Assembly (NCBI RefSeq): GCF_001704275.1
Contig: NZ_CP011533.1
Span: 8,742,001-8,806,000 of the forward strand
From: Streptomyces noursei ATCC 11455
GTDB taxonomy: Bacteria; Actinomycetota; Actinomycetes; Streptomycetales; Streptomycetaceae
Length of the DNA: 64,000 nucleotides
Direction of reading: 5' to 3'
Both the position numbers and the translations under genes were made by a program. The notes under the pieces are model-generated. The model did no database searches, was not told where the DNA came from, and worked only from the letters and a program-made list of their open reading frames with translations. Positions 40,908 to 49,560 of the stretch are shown piece by piece (positions within the stretch are counted from its first letter, which is position 1; every line of letters begins with the position of its first letter).

Positions 40908-43177
40908 GCGCCGCGTCGGCCCCCGAGGTCGGCGCCGCCGTGGGCATGCCGCATCCGTTCCGGTTGCCGTCGGGGACGTCGCTGCGGTTCGCGTTGCTGA
41001 TCCTGAGCACCTCCACGGCCATGGCGGCGCAGTTGGCCGGGATCGTCGGCGTCGCGGCGTACTTCGGGCTCGGCGGCGATATCGGCAGCATCACCGGGGG
41101 CCTCAGGTGTGCCGCCGGACACTTCCGCGACACGGCGACCGACCCCGGGAAGTTCGCCCGCACCTGCCCGCAGCCGGACTTCGGTAACGAGACCGTCCTG
41201 GAACTGGCGGCCCTGGCCACGCTGTGGCTGGCCATCGGCGTTGTCTACTGGCTGCTGCCGGCCTACCGGATCCGCCGGCGCCGCCTGCGGCCGTTGCCGG
41301 TCGACGGACTCGCCGACATCCGGCGCACACTCGACGAGTTGGTCGCGGTGGCCGAGCCGCGCTGCCGGGTGTGCTTCGTCGTCGACTGGCGAGCCCAGGA
41401 GCCCAGTGGGCTCGCCTTCGGCCGGGTCGGGCGGCGCCAGGTGATGCTCAGTGCCGGACTGCTGCAGCTGCACCGGCGGGATCCAGAGGCGTTTCGCGCG
41501 ATCGTCCTGCACGAACTGGCGCACCTACGCAACCGGGACGTGGACATCGCCTTCGTCACGCTGATCTGCTACCGGCTGTTCATCGTGGCCGTCGCGATTC
41601 CGGTCGCTGTCACCGCGCCCTTCGCGCTGCTGGTCGGCTGGCTGTTGTTCCCTTCGAGCGTGCTCTTCCAACTACTGCAGATCCTCGCCCAGTGCGCGCT
41701 GGCGGTCACCGTCGCCGTCACCAGCACCGCGGTGTTGCGCAGCCGCGAGTTGTACGCGGACGCCCGGGTCGCCGTGTGGACCCGCGGCGCCCCCTCGCTG
41801 CGTCGCGTACTGGCCGCTCAGCACGGTCGCCGGCCGGCCGGGCACCGTCTGCCGCCCTTCCTGCGCCCGCATCCCCCGGCGGCAAAGCGGCTGGCGGCCC
41901 TGGGCGACACCCGGCTGCTGTTCGGCTTCGGCCCCTGGGAGGCGTTCGGGCTGGCCCTGACCTGCTCACTCGTCTACGAGCGGATAGCGCAGTGGACGGA
42001 GGAGGCCGCCCGCCTCACGCACAGAGGCAGTCCGCTGGCCGCCGTCCTCCCCTCCGTCGTACTCGGCGGTGGCGTGGCGATGGGCATCTGGCACGCGGTG
42101 CTGGCCGCACGGCTGGACCGCGGGCGGTGGGAGGGGGCCCATCGCACGGGGCTCGCCATGGCGGCCGGGCTCGTCGTGGGGACCTTCGGGGATCGGTTGC
42201 AGAGCACGGCGCTGGTCCTCGGCGACGCCGACCCGTTGCCGGTCCAGCTGTCGTGGTGGCTGATCCTCGGGGCCGTCGGCTACGGATTCGTCCGGTGGAA
42301 CGCGGCGACGGCCCGGGTATGGGCACCCGTGGTCCTCGCCGGCCGGCGTCCGTTGCTGCTGGTCGTCGGCGGATGCGCGGTCGGCGTCGCGCTGTTGAGC
42401 GTCGGTCTGGGGCACGCCTACGCCGCCGGCATCCCGGGTTTCCAGCTGCTGTCGCTGCCGCGCCCGCTGAACCTCCTTCCGACGCCGCTGGACTACCTGG
42501 GGTACGTCTACTCCACGGCCTTCGTGCTCACCCCGCCGCAGTGGGTGATCGCTCTGATCGTGGTCGCGGTCGGCTTCCCGCTCGCCGCGCGGCTCGGCGC
42601 CCGACTCTCCGCGCGGCGCCGTGCCGGGGCGCCCGCCGCGGGTCCCGAACGGTTCCTGCTCCAGGCCGTGTCGCCCGAGGACACGGTGGCGCTCCTGGCT
42701 CCGCCGCGGCTGCGTTCTTCGGCGGCGCTGGGGCACGGGGTGGTCTTCGGTGCCGCGGCCGGGCTCGGGTTGTGGCTGTGGCACCTGTTCTGTGCCCTGG
42801 TCGTCCCCTGGCCGATCGCGTGGGTCGGCAAGGTCTTCCCCGTGTACCAGCTGGCGTTGGCGGCGTTGCTGCAACTCGCCGTCGGCTTCGTCGTCGCCTG
42901 GCGCCACGCCCGCGGCGAACTGCGCGCGCTGCACGGAATTCTCGGCACCCTCGGCGCGGGGCTGGTGCTGCCGCTGGCCGCCATCACCGCACGCGACCAC
43001 TTCGCCTGCGTACGGTGGGGCACCGGTCACGCGGCCTGCCGTGTGGCGCCCGACGTGGCGTTCGCGGTGTCGGCGACACCGCTCGTCATGACCTGGACCG
43101 CGGGCCTGGCCGTGCTGCTCATCCCGGTGTGGGCCGCGTTGCGCGATCGTGGGCGGCGCCGAGTGGCGCCGATGTGA
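40904..43177 (+). CDS. Membrane-embedded M48-family metallopeptidase
   Basis: The 757-residue protein has the zinc-metallopeptidase motif VLHELAHLRNRD (HELAH, about residues 203-207), and a downstream SRELYADARV, where the Glu is the third zinc ligand as in M48/Ste24/HtpX proteases. It has ~12 hydrophobic segments spread over the whole length: two before the catalytic domain, several after. This is far longer than HtpX (~290 aa); the long C-terminal membrane region has no catalytic motif. It is co-encoded with the small acidic/hydrophobic protein upstream. Possible roles are regulated membrane proteolysis or a conflict effector, not decidable from sequence. Confidence 0.88.
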   Translation: MSAASAPEVGAAVGMPHPFRLPSGTSLRFALLILSTSTAMAAQLAGIVGVAAYFGLGGDIGSITGGLRCAAGHFRDTATDPGKFARTCPQPDFGNETVLELAALATLWLAIGVVYWLLPAYRIRRRRLRPLPVDGLADIRRTLDELVAVAEPRCRVCFVVDWRAQEPSGLAFGRVGRRQVMLSAGLLQLHRRDPEAFRAIVLHELAHLRNRDVDIAFVTLICYRLFIVAVAIPVAVTAPFALLVGWLLFPSSVLFQLLQILAQCALAVTVAVTSTAVLRSRELYADARVAVWTRGAPSLRRVLAAQHGRRPAGHRLPPFLRPHPPAAKRLAALGDTRLLFGFGPWEAFGLALTCSLVYERIAQWTEEAARLTHRGSPLAAVLPSVVLGGGVAMGIWHAVLAARLDRGRWEGAHRTGLAMAAGLVVGTFGDRLQSTALVLGDADPLPVQLSWWLILGAVGYGFVRWNAATARVWAPVVLAGRRPLLLVVGGCAVGVALLSVGLGHAYAAGIPGFQLLSLPRPLNLLPTPLDYLGYVYSTAFVLTPPQWVIALIVVAVGFPLAARLGARLSARRRAGAPAAGPERFLLQAVSPEDTVALLAPPRLRSSAALGHGVVFGAAAGLGLWLWHLFCALVVPWPIAWVGKVFPVYQLALAALLQLAVGFVVAWRHARGELRALHGILGTLGAGLVLPLAAITARDHFACVRWGTGHAACRVAPDVAFAVSATPLVMTWTAGLAVLLIPVWAALRDRGRRRVAPM

Positions 43178-43212
43178 GGGGCGGCGGCTCGCCCACCGTG
43201 CCGCCGCCCCTC
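43176..43212. terminator. Strong bidirectional hairpin terminator
   Basis: A perfect 13-bp stem, GAGGGGCGGCGGC with GCCGCCGCCCCTC around an 11-nt loop, overlaps the last base of the peptidase stop codon and ends 15 bp before the convergent P450 stop. Confidence 0.85.
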
Positions 43213-43227
43213 GGCAACAGCGGTGGC

Positions 43228-44454
43228 TCAGGCGGCGGGTGCGCTGTCCGGTGTGAGGCGTTCGAAGGCGACCACGAGGCGCTCCGGGCCGCGCAGGACG
43301 GCGTTCTCCCGATACGGCGGCGGGTCGGTGACCAGGCGCGGCGACCGGAGCCTGCGGGCGATGGCGGCGAGTGCTATCTGTGCTTCGGCGCGGGCGAGGG
43401 TGGCGCCGATGCAGTAGTGGATGCCGCCGCCGAAGCCGAGGTGGGCGTTGTCGCGACGGTCGGGGACGAACAGGTCGGGGTCGGCGAAGCGGTTGGCGTC
43501 GCGGTTGCCCGCGGCGAGCATCAGGCGGATACGGGAGCCCTTGGGGATGGTGGTGCCGGCGATGTCGATGTCGGCCAGGGCGCTGCGGCCGGACATCTGC
43601 ACGGGCGGGTCGTGGCGCAGCACCTCCTCGACCAGCGGGGTGGCCAGGTCGGGGTCGGTGCGCAGCCGGGCGAGGACGCCGGGGTTGCGCAGCAGGGCGA
43701 GGGTGCCGTTGGCGATCAGGTTGACGGTGGTTTCGTGACCGGCGATCAGCAGCAGGCCGAGCGTGACGCGTAGCTGTATCGGGTTCATCACCTGGTCGGG
43801 GTCCTGATGGAACATCAGGCCGGACAGCAGGTCGTCGCCGGGGCTGGTGCGGCGCTGGGTGATGAGCCCTTCGAGGTAGTCGACCAACTCACCGCGGGCC
43901 TCGTCGAGTTCGCGCAGCTCCTGTTCGGTCTGGGTGTCGACGGGGTCCAGGCCCCGGGTGAGCCGGCGGGCGAGGCTGCCGAAGAGGGGCTCGTCCTCGC
44001 GGGGCACGCCGAGCAGCTCGCAGATCACCGTGACCGGCAGCGGGTAGGCGAGATCGGCGACGACGTCGAGTTGGCCGGGCTCGGTGCCGGTGTGGGCGTC
44101 GAGGAGCCGGGCGACCAGTTCGCCGAGGTGGTCGCGCATGCCCATGATCCGTGGGATGAACTCCTGGGTGACCACGCGGCGCAGTTGGTCGTGGAGGGGA
44201 GGGTCCTGGAGGAGCAGGCTCCGGGCGGCCTTGGGGGCCTTGTTCTGCGGGGCGAGCCGGTCGGCGCTGCTGCGCGGGTCGTGCAGCAGTTGCCGGATCT
44301 CCTGGTAGCCGCTGATCAGCCAGGAGCCGTCGTCCATGCGCGCGACCGGGTGGCGGAGCATCTGGGCGTAGTGGGGGTAGGGGTCGGCGCGGTTCTCGTA
44401 CCGCAGGGCCTGGGCGAACAGGTCGGTGGCCGAGGGGGTGGTGGCTGTCGTCAT
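43228..44454 (-). CDS. Cytochrome P450
   Basis: The 408-residue enzyme has all P450 signatures: I-helix LLLIAGHETTVNLIANG, K-helix VEEVLRHDPPVQ (ExxR), and haem ligand loop HLGFGGGIHYCIGATLARAE, with Cys. Fully bacterial size, no membrane anchor. It is the last gene of an operon with a ferredoxin reductase and a [3Fe-4S] ferredoxin, making a complete three-component monooxygenase. GGAGAGCTCCC precedes ATG 44454. The divergent TetR at 46244 probably controls it. The substrate is unknown. Confidence 0.95.
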   Translation of the reverse strand: MTTATTPSATDLFAQALRYENRADPYPHYAQMLRHPVARMDDGSWLISGYQEIRQLLHDPRSSADRLAPQNKAPKAARSLLLQDPPLHDQLRRVVTQEFIPRIMGMRDHLGELVARLLDAHTGTEPGQLDVVADLAYPLPVTVICELLGVPREDEPLFGSLARRLTRGLDPVDTQTEQELRELDEARGELVDYLEGLITQRRTSPGDDLLSGLMFHQDPDQVMNPIQLRVTLGLLLIAGHETTVNLIANGTLALLRNPGVLARLRTDPDLATPLVEEVLRHDPPVQMSGRSALADIDIAGTTIPKGSRIRLMLAAGNRDANRFADPDLFVPDRRDNAHLGFGGGIHYCIGATLARAEAQIALAAIARRLRSPRLVTDPPPYRENAVLRGPERLVVAFERLTPDSAPAA

Positions 44455-44467
44455 GGGAGCTCTCCGT

Positions 44468-45826
44468 TCACCGGTGTGCGGTCGGGGCCGGCGCGCTGAC
44501 GGCGTGGTCCGGGGGGCTGCCGGCAGCGCGGCCGGGGAATGCGGCGTCGACGGGGTCGAGGTGGTCCGGGCCGTCGGAGGCGCCCAGCAGCGGCGGGAAC
44601 GGCGCACCGGATTCGACGAGGGCCGCGTAGCCTTCCAGCACGCGGGGGGAGTCGACCGCCACGGCGCCGACGAGCCTGCCCTGCAGGCCGTAGGCGGCGA
44701 CGAACTGCCGTCGGTCGAGGGAGCCTTGGGTCACGACGACCTGGTCGGCGAGGGCCGGCACGCCGATGGACTTGAGGTAGCGGCCGAACTGCTGGGACCA
44801 GAAGGCGGGCAGCGGTCGGTGGACGAGTTGCTCGCCCGGGCCGTGGGTGATGTTGTGCGCTGCGGTGCGTGCCTGGGCGACGGCGTTGTCCCAGTGGTCC
44901 AGGCGCAGCAGCTGCCCGGGGTAGCGGGGGTGCGGCCAGCGGGCGACGTCACCGGCGACGAAGACGTCCTCGACCGGCCTGCCGTCGGCGGTCATGGCCC
45001 GGCAGCCGGCGTCGCTCACCGCGCCCCGGTGGTCGGCGGCGAGCCCCGAGCCGGCCAGCCACTCGGTGTTGGCCAGGGCGCCGGTTGCGACGACGGCCAC
45101 CTCGGCGTCCACCGTCGTGCCGTCGGACAGCACGGCCCGGCGCAACCGGCCGGACGGATGGCCTTCCAGGGTGCGGACCGTGGTGTGCGGCCGCAGGTCC
45201 ACCCCGGCCTCGCGGTACCAGTCGGCGGTGGCCCGGCCGATCACCCCGCCCAACGCACTGGCCAACGGCGTCGCGCTGCGCTGTGTCACCGTCACCGCAA
45301 GCCCCAATTCGCGGCAACTGGAGGCGACTTCGCCACCGGTGAAGCCCGCGCCGATGACCAGCACCCGGGAGGGGCTGGCCAGCAGCGCGCCACGCAACCG
45401 CTCGGCGTCCTCGCGGGTGCGCAGCACATGCACGCCGTCGAGACGGCCGCCGGCCTGCACGGGCCAGGGGCGTGCCCGGGTGCCGGTGGCGATCAGCAGC
45501 CGGTCGTACGCCACGCTCCGCCCGTCGGCCAGTTCCACCCGGCGGCCGGGCACATCCAGCCCGGTGGCGCGGGTGCCCAGCAGCCAGCGGGCGTCGATGT
45601 TGCGGACCTGGGGCAGCACGATGTGGTCGCAGCTCAGCCGGCCGGACAGTACCGCCTTCGACAGCGGCGGCCGGTCGTACGGCTCGTGCGGCTCCTCGCC
45701 GATCAGGGTGAGCTCCCCGGTGAACCCCTCGTCGCGGAGGGCTTCGGCCGCGCGCAACCCGGCCAGTGAGGCGCCGACCACCACGATCCGGCCCGTACGC
45801 AGCCCTGCTGCGGCCGGGGCGGTCAT
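44468..45826 (-). CDS. FAD-dependent ferredoxin reductase
   Basis: The 452-residue flavoprotein has an N-terminal FAD-binding motif RIVVVGASLAGLRAAEAL, LTLIGEEPHEPYDRPPLSK, an NADH-binding motif VLVIGAGFTGGEVASSC, and the ATG motif VAVVATGALANTEWL, as well as VEDVFVAGDVARWPHP near FAD. This is the putidaredoxin-reductase / rhodocoxin-reductase type. It starts at ATG 45826, overlapping the ferredoxin stop (ATGA), and lies 13 bp from the P450 gene. It passes electrons from NAD(P)H through the ferredoxin to the P450. Confidence 0.93.
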   Translation of the reverse strand: MTAPAAAGLRTGRIVVVGASLAGLRAAEALRDEGFTGELTLIGEEPHEPYDRPPLSKAVLSGRLSCDHIVLPQVRNIDARWLLGTRATGLDVPGRRVELADGRSVAYDRLLIATGTRARPWPVQAGGRLDGVHVLRTREDAERLRGALLASPSRVLVIGAGFTGGEVASSCRELGLAVTVTQRSATPLASALGGVIGRATADWYREAGVDLRPHTTVRTLEGHPSGRLRRAVLSDGTTVDAEVAVVATGALANTEWLAGSGLAADHRGAVSDAGCRAMTADGRPVEDVFVAGDVARWPHPRYPGQLLRLDHWDNAVAQARTAAHNITHGPGEQLVHRPLPAFWSQQFGRYLKSIGVPALADQVVVTQGSLDRRQFVAAYGLQGRLVGAVAVDSPRVLEGYAALVESGAPFPPLLGASDGPDHLDPVDAAFPGRAAGSPPDHAVSAPAPTAHR

Positions 45827-46077
45827 CGGTCGTCTCCGCTCGCGGTGGGCGCGGGCTCGGTGGCGCCGCCGAGCGTGATCGCCTGGACCGGGCAGGCGGC
45901 GGCGGCCCGTGCCACCTCGCGGCGGACGCCGGCATCGGGCGCGTAGTCGTACTCCAGAGATTCCTCGCCGTGGAACCGGAAGACGGTCGGGGCGGCGTAG
46001 ACGCACTGCCCGTAGCTCTGGCAGCGGTTCAGGTCCACCACCAGTCGTAGCGGCGGTGACGGGGGCTGCGTGATCAT
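45823..46077 (-). CDS. [3Fe-4S]-type ferredoxin
   Basis: The 84-residue protein has the single-cluster P450 ferredoxin pattern: RLVVDLNRCQSYGQCVYAAPTVF, in which the usual C-x2-x-x2-C-x3-C is C-x5-C, i.e. with the second cysteine missing, then AAAACPVQAITL with the third. That is the [3Fe-4S] form typical of streptomycete P450 partners. AAGGGAAGAGAG precedes ATG 46077. It is the first gene of the P450 operon. Confidence 0.93.
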   Translation of the reverse strand: MITQPPSPPLRLVVDLNRCQSYGQCVYAAPTVFRFHGEESLEYDYAPDAGVRREVARAAAACPVQAITLGGATEPAPTASGDDR

Positions 46078-46185
46078 CTCTCTTCCCTTTCCTCGCTGGT
46101 CAGGGGCCGAATAAGGCGGGGATCGCGGCATGCGCCGATCGGGCCCGGGCCGGTGATAGCGAGCGACATTCAGATAGTCACTACT

Positions 46186-46242
46186 ATTCGGACTGTACAC
46201 GCTATCCGAGTGTTGACATAGCGATCCCTATCCGAATAGCTT
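46186..46242 (+). promoter_or_regulatory. TetR promoter with inverted repeats, likely leaderless
   Basis: TTGACA at 46213-46218 and TAGCTT at 46237-46242 (18-bp spacer) form a sigma-70-type promoter. The -10 ends only 2-8 bp before the GTG start codons at 46244 and 46250, so the transcript is probably leaderless. CTATTCGG at ~46183-46190 and its complement CCGAATAG at 46232-46239 (overlapping the -10) form a candidate operator shared with the divergent ferredoxin gene. Confidence 0.55.
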
Positions 46243-46243
46243 T

Positions 46244-46912
46244 GTGGATGTGAATGCTGAGAGTGAGGAACCGGTCCGTCGGCGGTTGAGCCGCGCGGAG
46301 GCCAAGGCCCGCACCCGGGCGCTGCTGCTGGACGCGGCCGCGCGGGTCTTCGCCCGCAAGGGCTTCACCGGCGCCTCCGTGGAGGAGATCGCCGAGGCGG
46401 CGGGATTCTCCATCGGCGCGCTGTACTCGAACTTCGGGAGCAAGGAGGCGCTGTTCCTCGAACTGCTCTCGCACCGCCAGACCGACCGCATCGCCGAGGC
46501 CGCCCAGACGCTGGACCGGTACGAGCCAGGCACCGGGGAGGCCGCCGCCGAACTCGGACGCCTCCTGGTCGACGTCGCCGACAAGGACATCGACTTCGCC
46601 CCGCTACAGGCCGAGTTCTGGCTCTACGCGGTGCGCAACCCGCACGTCCTGGACTCCATGGCGGCCAACCTGAGCGGACCTCGCCGGGCGCTGGAGGGCG
46701 TGATCAGCACGTCCCTGGCCCAGCAGGGCGCCCCCGCCGAGGTCTCCGCGGAGGTCGTGGCCACCGTGGTGGCGGCACTGTTCGGCGGCCTGGTGCGCCA
46801 GCGGCGCATCGACCCCGCCAGCGTGCCCGAGGAACTCTTCGGCCAGGCCCTGAAATGGCTGTTCGCCGGGATCAACGCCGGCACGGCACCCGCCGCCACC
46901 GACGGCGACTGA
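46244..46912 (+). CDS. TetR-family regulator of the P450 operon
   Basis: The ~222-residue protein has an N-terminal TetR HTH (LLDAAARVFARKGFTGASVEEIAEAAGFSIGALYSNFGSKEALF; key residues FSIGALYSNFGSKE) and a C-terminal helical domain with LQAEFWLYAVRNPHVLDSMA. No ribosome binding site precedes GTG 46244 or 46250, fitting a leaderless transcript. It is divergent from the ferredoxin-reductase-P450 operon and probably represses it in the absence of a substrate-like ligand. Confidence 0.92.
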   Translation: MDVNAESEEPVRRRLSRAEAKARTRALLLDAAARVFARKGFTGASVEEIAEAAGFSIGALYSNFGSKEALFLELLSHRQTDRIAEAAQTLDRYEPGTGEAAAELGRLLVDVADKDIDFAPLQAEFWLYAVRNPHVLDSMAANLSGPRRALEGVISTSLAQQGAPAEVSAEVVATVVAALFGGLVRQRRIDPASVPEELFGQALKWLFAGINAGTAPAATDGD

Positions 46913-47027
46913 GCAGGACCCCGCCAGTACCCCGCCAGTACCTCAACGAGCGGAGCAGCAGTGCGCGTGCCGGTGCTCCGCGGCGTCCGGTGAACGCTCA
47001 CCCGCTTCCTTCGAAGGAACCGCCTTC

Positions 47028-47699
47028 ATGCACGCTCACCGCAGGAACCCCCATGCCCACGACACGTCGGCCGCCGGCCCCCGCATGCTGCGCCTGCGCT
47101 ATGCCGCCACCGGCGTCTTCATGGCGTTCACCTGGATCGGCGAAGGCAACGCACCGGCGTGGGAACACGCCCTGCGCACCCTCGTCATCCTGCTGACCCT
47201 GCCGCCCCTGCTGCTGCGGACCAACCGCCGCCTCACCCACGAGCTCTACGAGACCACCCGGCCCACGCGGGTCATAGCCCAACTGGTCACGGCCAGAATC
47301 GTGATCATCGTGGCCGCCTTCGGCACCAGCGCCCTGGTCGGTCACCTGCTGGATCCGCACACCGGCCGCTCCCCGGTCCTGCCGGCCGCCGGCCTCGTGC
47401 TGCTCCTCCTCAGCATCCCGGTACAGGTCCGCCGGGCCCACCGCACCCGGGCCGACCGCCGCCACCCCTCGTCCCGACCCGCCCCCTCCGCGCCACGCCT
47501 GATCACCGCGAAACTCGTCCTGATCACCGCCGGGCTCCTGGCCCAACTCCTGCTGGGCGCCTACGTGGACAACGCCACCTATGTGGTCGCGGTGGCCATC
47601 GCGATCACGGCGACCGTCCTGGGCCCCGCCGTGCACCGGTGGCTGCTGGTCACCCACGCCTCCGCCCCGGAGCGGGAGCCGGTCGGGGACGCGGCCTGA
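47028..47699 (+). CDS. Integral membrane protein
   Basis: The 223-residue protein has a short basic His/Arg-rich N-terminus, then about six hydrophobic helices (LRYAATGVFMAFTWIG, LRTLVILLTLPPLLL, LVTARIVIIVAAFGTSALVG, PVLPAAGLVLLLLSIPVQV, LITAKLVLITAGLLAQLLLGA, VVAVAIAITATVLGPAV), two of them similar repeats beginning VTARI/ITAKL, suggesting internal duplication. TTCGAAGGAACC precedes ATG 47028. It is co-directional with the TetR gene 115 bp upstream. No function was recognised. Confidence 0.7.
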   Translation: MHAHRRNPHAHDTSAAGPRMLRLRYAATGVFMAFTWIGEGNAPAWEHALRTLVILLTLPPLLLRTNRRLTHELYETTRPTRVIAQLVTARIVIIVAAFGTSALVGHLLDPHTGRSPVLPAAGLVLLLLSIPVQVRRAHRTRADRRHPSSRPAPSAPRLITAKLVLITAGLLAQLLLGAYVDNATYVVAVAIAITATVLGPAVHRWLLVTHASAPEREPVGDAA

Positions 47700-47701
47700 T
47701 T

Positions 47702-47745
47702 GCCGCCGCCGGGCCGGTCGTGTGAGGGCCCGGCCCGGCGGCGGC
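47702..47745. terminator. Bidirectional hairpin terminator
   Basis: A 14-bp perfect stem, GCCGCCGCCGGGCC with GGCCCGGCGGCGGC around a 16-nt loop, lies just after the membrane protein stop and before the convergent alcohol dehydrogenase gene. Confidence 0.8.
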
Positions 47746-47758
47746 CCGGCCCGCCGGC

Positions 47759-48862
47759 TCAGGGGAGGCGGAGCACCGGCTTGATGACCTCGCCCGCGGT
47801 CGCGGCGCGGGCGGCGTCCTCGATCTCGTGGAACGGGAATTCCGTGATGATCTCGTCGAGCGGGAGGACGCCCTGGCGGTAGCGGGCGACGAGGCGCGGG
47901 ATGAAGTCGGCGGGCGTCGCGTCCCCCTCGATCACACCGCGGATCCGGACGCCCTTGGTCAGGACGGTCATGATGTCGAACTCGGCGCGTCCGCCGACGC
48001 CGACCAGGGCCAGCGTGCCGCGCTGAGCGAGCGCCGCGATCGCCTGGGAGATCGCCTCCGGCTGCCCGGTGGTGTCGATGGCGAAGCCGGTGCCGCCCTC
48101 GGCGTGCTCGCGGACCGCGGCCGCGACATCCTCCACGGCGCGGGGATCGACGGCCGCCACGGCACCGAACCGGAGCGCCTTGGCGCGCCGGGCCGGCAGC
48201 GGATCGACGGCGATGACGCGACAGCCCTCGGCGACCGCGGTCATCACGGAGGTGAGCCCGACACTGCCCGCCCCGAAGACCGCCACCGAGGATCCCCGCG
48301 GTGGGCGCAGCACGTTGAGGACCGTGCCGGCACCGGTCTGCACCCCGCAACCCAGCGGCGCGGCGACCGCCGGCGGCAGGTCCGCCGGCACCTTGACGAC
48401 GTTGCTGACGTGCGCGAGGGCGTACGTCGCGAAGGACGACTGGCCGAAGAAGCTTCCGTAGACGGCGCCCCCGTCCCCGGCCCGGGACAGCGGGGTGCTG
48501 CCGTCGGGCCGGGTGCCGCTGGCGTTGAGGGCGAAGATGCCGGTCTCGCAGTAGGCGGGGTGGCCCGCCGCGCACTGCCCGCAGGCGGTGCAACTGCGGT
48601 AGCTCAGGCACACGGTGTCACCCGGCCGTACGGAGGCGACCTCGTCGCCGACGGCCTCGACGGTGCCGGCGCCCTCGTGACCGAACACCATCGGGCTGAG
48701 CTGCCGCGGCCACTTCTGCCGGGTACTGAGGTCGGTGTGGCAGATGCCGGCCGCCGCGATCCTGACCAGGACCTCGTCGGCCCGGGGCGCGTCGATGACG
48801 AGGTCGTCGCGGAGGGTGAAGGGCCCTCCGGGGGATTCCACGACGGCTGCCTGAATGCGCAT
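47759..48862 (-). CDS. Zinc-dependent alcohol dehydrogenase (aryl-alcohol dehydrogenase type)
   Basis: The 367-residue enzyme carries the catalytic zinc ligands GICHTDLSTR (Cys), GHEGAGTV (His) and GCGVQTGAG (Cys), the structural zinc site CTACGQCAAGHPAYC, and the NAD motif VAVFGAGSVGLTSVM with an Asp after it (AVDPLP) favouring NAD. It matches the medium-chain aryl-alcohol / benzyl-alcohol dehydrogenase group. ATG 48862. The next upstream gene on the same strand, ending at 48939, encodes a small GXWXG protein; the two may form an operon. Confidence 0.92.
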   Translation of the reverse strand: MRIQAAVVESPGGPFTLRDDLVIDAPRADEVLVRIAAAGICHTDLSTRQKWPRQLSPMVFGHEGAGTVEAVGDEVASVRPGDTVCLSYRSCTACGQCAAGHPAYCETGIFALNASGTRPDGSTPLSRAGDGGAVYGSFFGQSSFATYALAHVSNVVKVPADLPPAVAAPLGCGVQTGAGTVLNVLRPPRGSSVAVFGAGSVGLTSVMTAVAEGCRVIAVDPLPARRAKALRFGAVAAVDPRAVEDVAAAVREHAEGGTGFAIDTTGQPEAISQAIAALAQRGTLALVGVGGRAEFDIMTVLTKGVRIRGVIEGDATPADFIPRLVARYRQGVLPLDEIITEFPFHEIEDAARAATAGEVIKPVLRLP

Positions 48863-48938
48863 CAGTTCGGTTGTCCTTCTGGCGAGTTGGCTGGCACAAC
48901 GGTGGGGGAGGGGAGGCGGGTGGCCCGGGGCGGGGCGC

Positions 48939-49406
48939 TCACTCGCGTTCGAGGAGGAAGTAGAAGTGCCGCCCGTCGTCGAGCACCTCCTTGCCGTTCA
49001 TCACGCCCAGGAGCGTGCGGTCGTCGATCCGCTTGAAGTGGTCGATGACGGGCTGCCCGTCGTACACCATCGAAGCCGTGGACTCCCCGCGGAACTCGAC
49101 CATCCACAGACTGGCCTCGCCCTTGCCCGCCTCGACGTTGGAGAACAGCGCGCCGTCGGCGCCGCGGCAGATCAGGGGCTGCACGTCGGTGGTGGAGTGG
49201 AAGCGCTTCCCGTGCCAGTTCGCCCCTGTCAGCAGGCTCTCCACCCGGTGGCCGGTGACGAACGCGCTGCCGCGCCAGGCGCCGAGGATCTCCTCGGGCC
49301 GCACCGTCGGCAACGCCGCCCACAAGGCGTCCAGTTCGTCGACGGACACCGTGCCGCCGGCTGAGCGGATCCCGGTGATGCGGTCGCGGGCCTGCTCGAC
49401 GTCCAT
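48939..49406 (-). CDS. GXWXG/DUF4334 domain protein
   Basis: The 155-residue protein contains the GXWXG signature LGAWRGSAFVTGH near residue 41, and the DUF4334 region around WHGKRFHSTTDVQPLI and HFKRIDDRTLLGVMNGK. The family has a lipocalin-like beta-barrel and is often encoded beside dehydrogenases in actinobacteria. AGGAAGG lies upstream of ATG 49406. It lies 76 bp upstream of the alcohol dehydrogenase gene on the same strand, so they may act in one pathway; the ligand is unknown. Confidence 0.85.
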   Translation of the reverse strand: MDVEQARDRITGIRSAGGTVSVDELDALWAALPTVRPEEILGAWRGSAFVTGHRVESLLTGANWHGKRFHSTTDVQPLICRGADGALFSNVEAGKGEASLWMVEFRGESTASMVYDGQPVIDHFKRIDDRTLLGVMNGKEVLDDGRHFYFLLERE

Positions 49407-49560
49407 GGGGGTGCCTTCCTGTGGGAGCGTTCGGATGCGGACCCGACCCTACTGAACACGTCGGCCTGATGTTCGGGGGCGGGGCCGGGGGATCGGAGCG
49501 TCGGCGATGATGTCGGTTTTCTGCCAGACAGCCGACGGCGCCCGCTGATTGGCTGACCGC

